From Clostridia bacterium (GTDB lineage Bacteria; Bacillota; Clostridia; Christensenellales; Aristaeellaceae): 13,925 nucleotides of DNA. Shown here one piece after another: positions 13,075 through 13,925 of the stretch; position 1 is the first letter of the stretch; every line of letters starts with the position of its first letter. The DNA is taken from positions 1-13,925 of the forward strand of contig JAFWBZ010000019.1 in assembly GCA_017537105.1 (NCBI GenBank). Reading direction: 5' to 3'. A program made the position numbers and the translations under genes. The notes beneath the pieces are model-generated. The model saw only the letters and a program-made list of their open reading frames with translations. It made no database searches and was not told the origin of the DNA.

Positions 13075-13605
13075 TTACAGCTTCCGGTAGCGGGACTCGA
13101 TCCACAGGTTCGAAGCGCCGTTGTAGATGATGACCACGCCGATGGCCATCACCAGCATCTCCATGGTGGAGAAAGGATTCAGGATCACCAGCAGGCCCAG
13201 GATGATGGTCAGCACCGCCAGCGCCAGCGAGAGCGTCCAGCGGGAATAGCCCTCCCGACGCTGGTCCAGCGCCTGCGCCAAGTTGACGACGCCGTTGATG
13301 AGCACCACGATGCCCACGGCCACCGGCACGATGGAGATCAAAAACTTCGGCGCGGACAGCACCACGATGCCGGCGACAGCCATCAGCAGGCCCTCAGCCA
13401 GCGTCAGAAAGCCCGCGTCATGCCCGCGCCCCCGGTACCAGGAGACGATGGAAATGGCACCGCCGACCAGCAGCGCGACGCCCAGTATGGCCAGCGCGGT
13501 GGTCATCACGTGGCCCGGCCAGATCACCAGGATCAGTCCGATGACGATCATCAGTATGGACAGCAGCAGCCCGCGCCTGTCCTCGGGATTCAAATAACGA
13601 TTCAT
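13075..13605 (-). CDS. HdeD/DUF308-family six-helix membrane protein
   Basis: A 176-residue membrane protein with six closely spaced helices forming three hairpins, typical of the HdeD (DUF308) family. In E. coli HdeD is linked to acid resistance; in most bacteria the role is unknown. Helices fall in GLLLSILMIVIGLILVIWPG, ALAILGVALLVGGAISIVSW, LTLAEGLLMAVAGIVVLSAP, ISIVPVAVGIVVLINGVVNL, SLALAVLTIILGLLVILNP and VMAIGVVIIYNGASNLW. The NP and WPG turns after helices are family features. ATG 13605 has AGGAGG upstream; an earlier in-frame start would lie on the promoter's -10, so it is rejected. Expression is expected to be strong because the promoter is a perfect sigma-A consensus. Confidence 0.9.
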   Translation of the reverse strand: MNRYLNPEDRRGLLLSILMIVIGLILVIWPGHVMTTALAILGVALLVGGAISIVSWYRGRGHDAGFLTLAEGLLMAVAGIVVLSAPKFLISIVPVAVGIVVLINGVVNLAQALDQRREGYSRWTLSLALAVLTIILGLLVILNPFSTMEMLVMAIGVVIIYNGASNLWIESRYRKL

Positions 13606-13632
13606 GATCAAGCCCTCCTGTTTGGTATCCCC

Positions 13633-13661
13633 ATTATACCGTCTTGCGGGCAATGTGTCAA
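13633..13661 (-). promoter_or_regulatory. Perfect-consensus sigma-A promoter of the HdeD-like gene
   Basis: On the minus strand TTGACA (13661-13656) and TATAAT (13638-13633) are separated by exactly 17 bp. The stop codon TGA of the upstream RsmF-like gene (13660-13658) lies inside the -35 hexamer. The expected start is near 13626, with a leader of only about 20 nt that contains CAGGAGGG. Confidence 0.92.
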
Positions 13662-13925
13662 CGCGGCGCGACGCTCTTTCGCAGCCCCTTGGGCAGGTGG
13701 TTCTTCAGCACGCCGTCCGCGCACTTGCCCCAGCCCAGCGGCATGCCCCGCCAGGTGACCAGCGTCCAGCCCCGCTCGCCGGAGCCTTCGGCGGCCTCGC
13801 CTGCCAGGTACGCGGCGGCCCGGGCGCTGTCCAGGTCTGCGACGCGCAGGGCGCACGCCGGCGGCAGCGCCATGGCGAGGGCGTGCTCCGGCTCCACGTG
13901 ACTCCGGCCCGCCCGCAGCAGCGCC
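13658..13925 (-). CDS. rsmF: RsmF-like rRNA (cytosine-5) methyltransferase, C-terminal fragment (cut by window edge)
   Basis: Only the last 88 codons of the gene lie in the window; the frame stays open to the right edge. The visible part reads GRSHVEPEHALAMAL, a helix-rich segment, then GWTLVTWRGMPLGWGKCADG and LKNHLPKGLRKSVAPR. The PLGWGK...LKNH.PKGLR ending is the PUA-like C-terminal RNA-binding domain of Firmicutes NOL1/NOP2/Sun (RsmF-type) methyltransferases, which make 5-methylcytosine in 16S rRNA. The catalytic SAM domain and its cysteines are outside the window, so the exact target site cannot be stated. The gene ends 52 nt before the HdeD-like ATG, and its stop overlaps that gene's -35. 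Confidence 0.8.
   Translation of the reverse strand, partial: ALLRAGRSHVEPEHALAMALPPACALRVADLDSARAAAYLAGEAAEGSGERGWTLVTWRGMPLGWGKCADGVLKNHLPKGLRKSVAPR

Overview
The window reads as a chromosomal segment of a GC-rich bacterium with Firmicutes/Clostridia-like signals: strong AGGAGG ribosome-binding sites before nearly every gene, sigma-A-type promoters, a Clostridia-style lipoprotein/secretion signal on the solute-binding protein, and a ferredoxin-domain aldo/keto reductase. A deep clostridial lineage such as Christensenellales-like gut anaerobes is my guess from style only. No phage, IS element, tRNA, rRNA or CRISPR is visible.

Layout. (1) Positions 1-2862, minus strand: a TRAP transporter operon dctP-dctQ-dctM (dctM runs off the left edge). 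A perfect 11-bp hairpin lies between dctP and dctQ; dctQ and dctM overlap as TAATG. (2) A divergent control region at 2863-3067 with a palindromic operator candidate, then on the plus strand an AraC-type regulator, a small YcxB-like membrane protein and a KdgF-type cupin (3068-4946). The KdgF active-site pattern suggests the regulator, transporter and cupin serve uptake and use of uronate-type sugars (pectin or alginate breakdown products). (3) Positions 5078-8648, plus strand: a three-gene operon for an ion-driven motor that is not flagellar. It comprises a ZorA/MotA/ExbB-like channel subunit with a 330-residue helical tail, a ZorB/MotB-like subunit with an ion-binding Asp, a very long glutamine-core coiled coil and an OmpA peptidoglycan-binding domain, and an unrecognised single-pass membrane protein. 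No ZorC/D/E or flagellar gene is nearby. This is the most novel part of the window. (4) mnmA (8811-9908), tRNA 2-thiouridylase, in the same direction. (5) Positions 10039-11772: a membrane-anchored coiled-coil protein containing a ten-copy, 36-bp minisatellite that encodes an acidic linker, with its own extended -10 promoter. (6) From a bidirectional terminator at 11788-11821 rightwards, minus strand: an aldo/keto reductase with two 4Fe-4S motifs, an HdeD-family membrane protein driven by a perfect TTGACA-17-TATAAT promoter, and the C-terminus of an RsmF-like rRNA methyltransferase at the right edge.

Calls rest on reading translated sequence and motifs by eye; no database search was possible.
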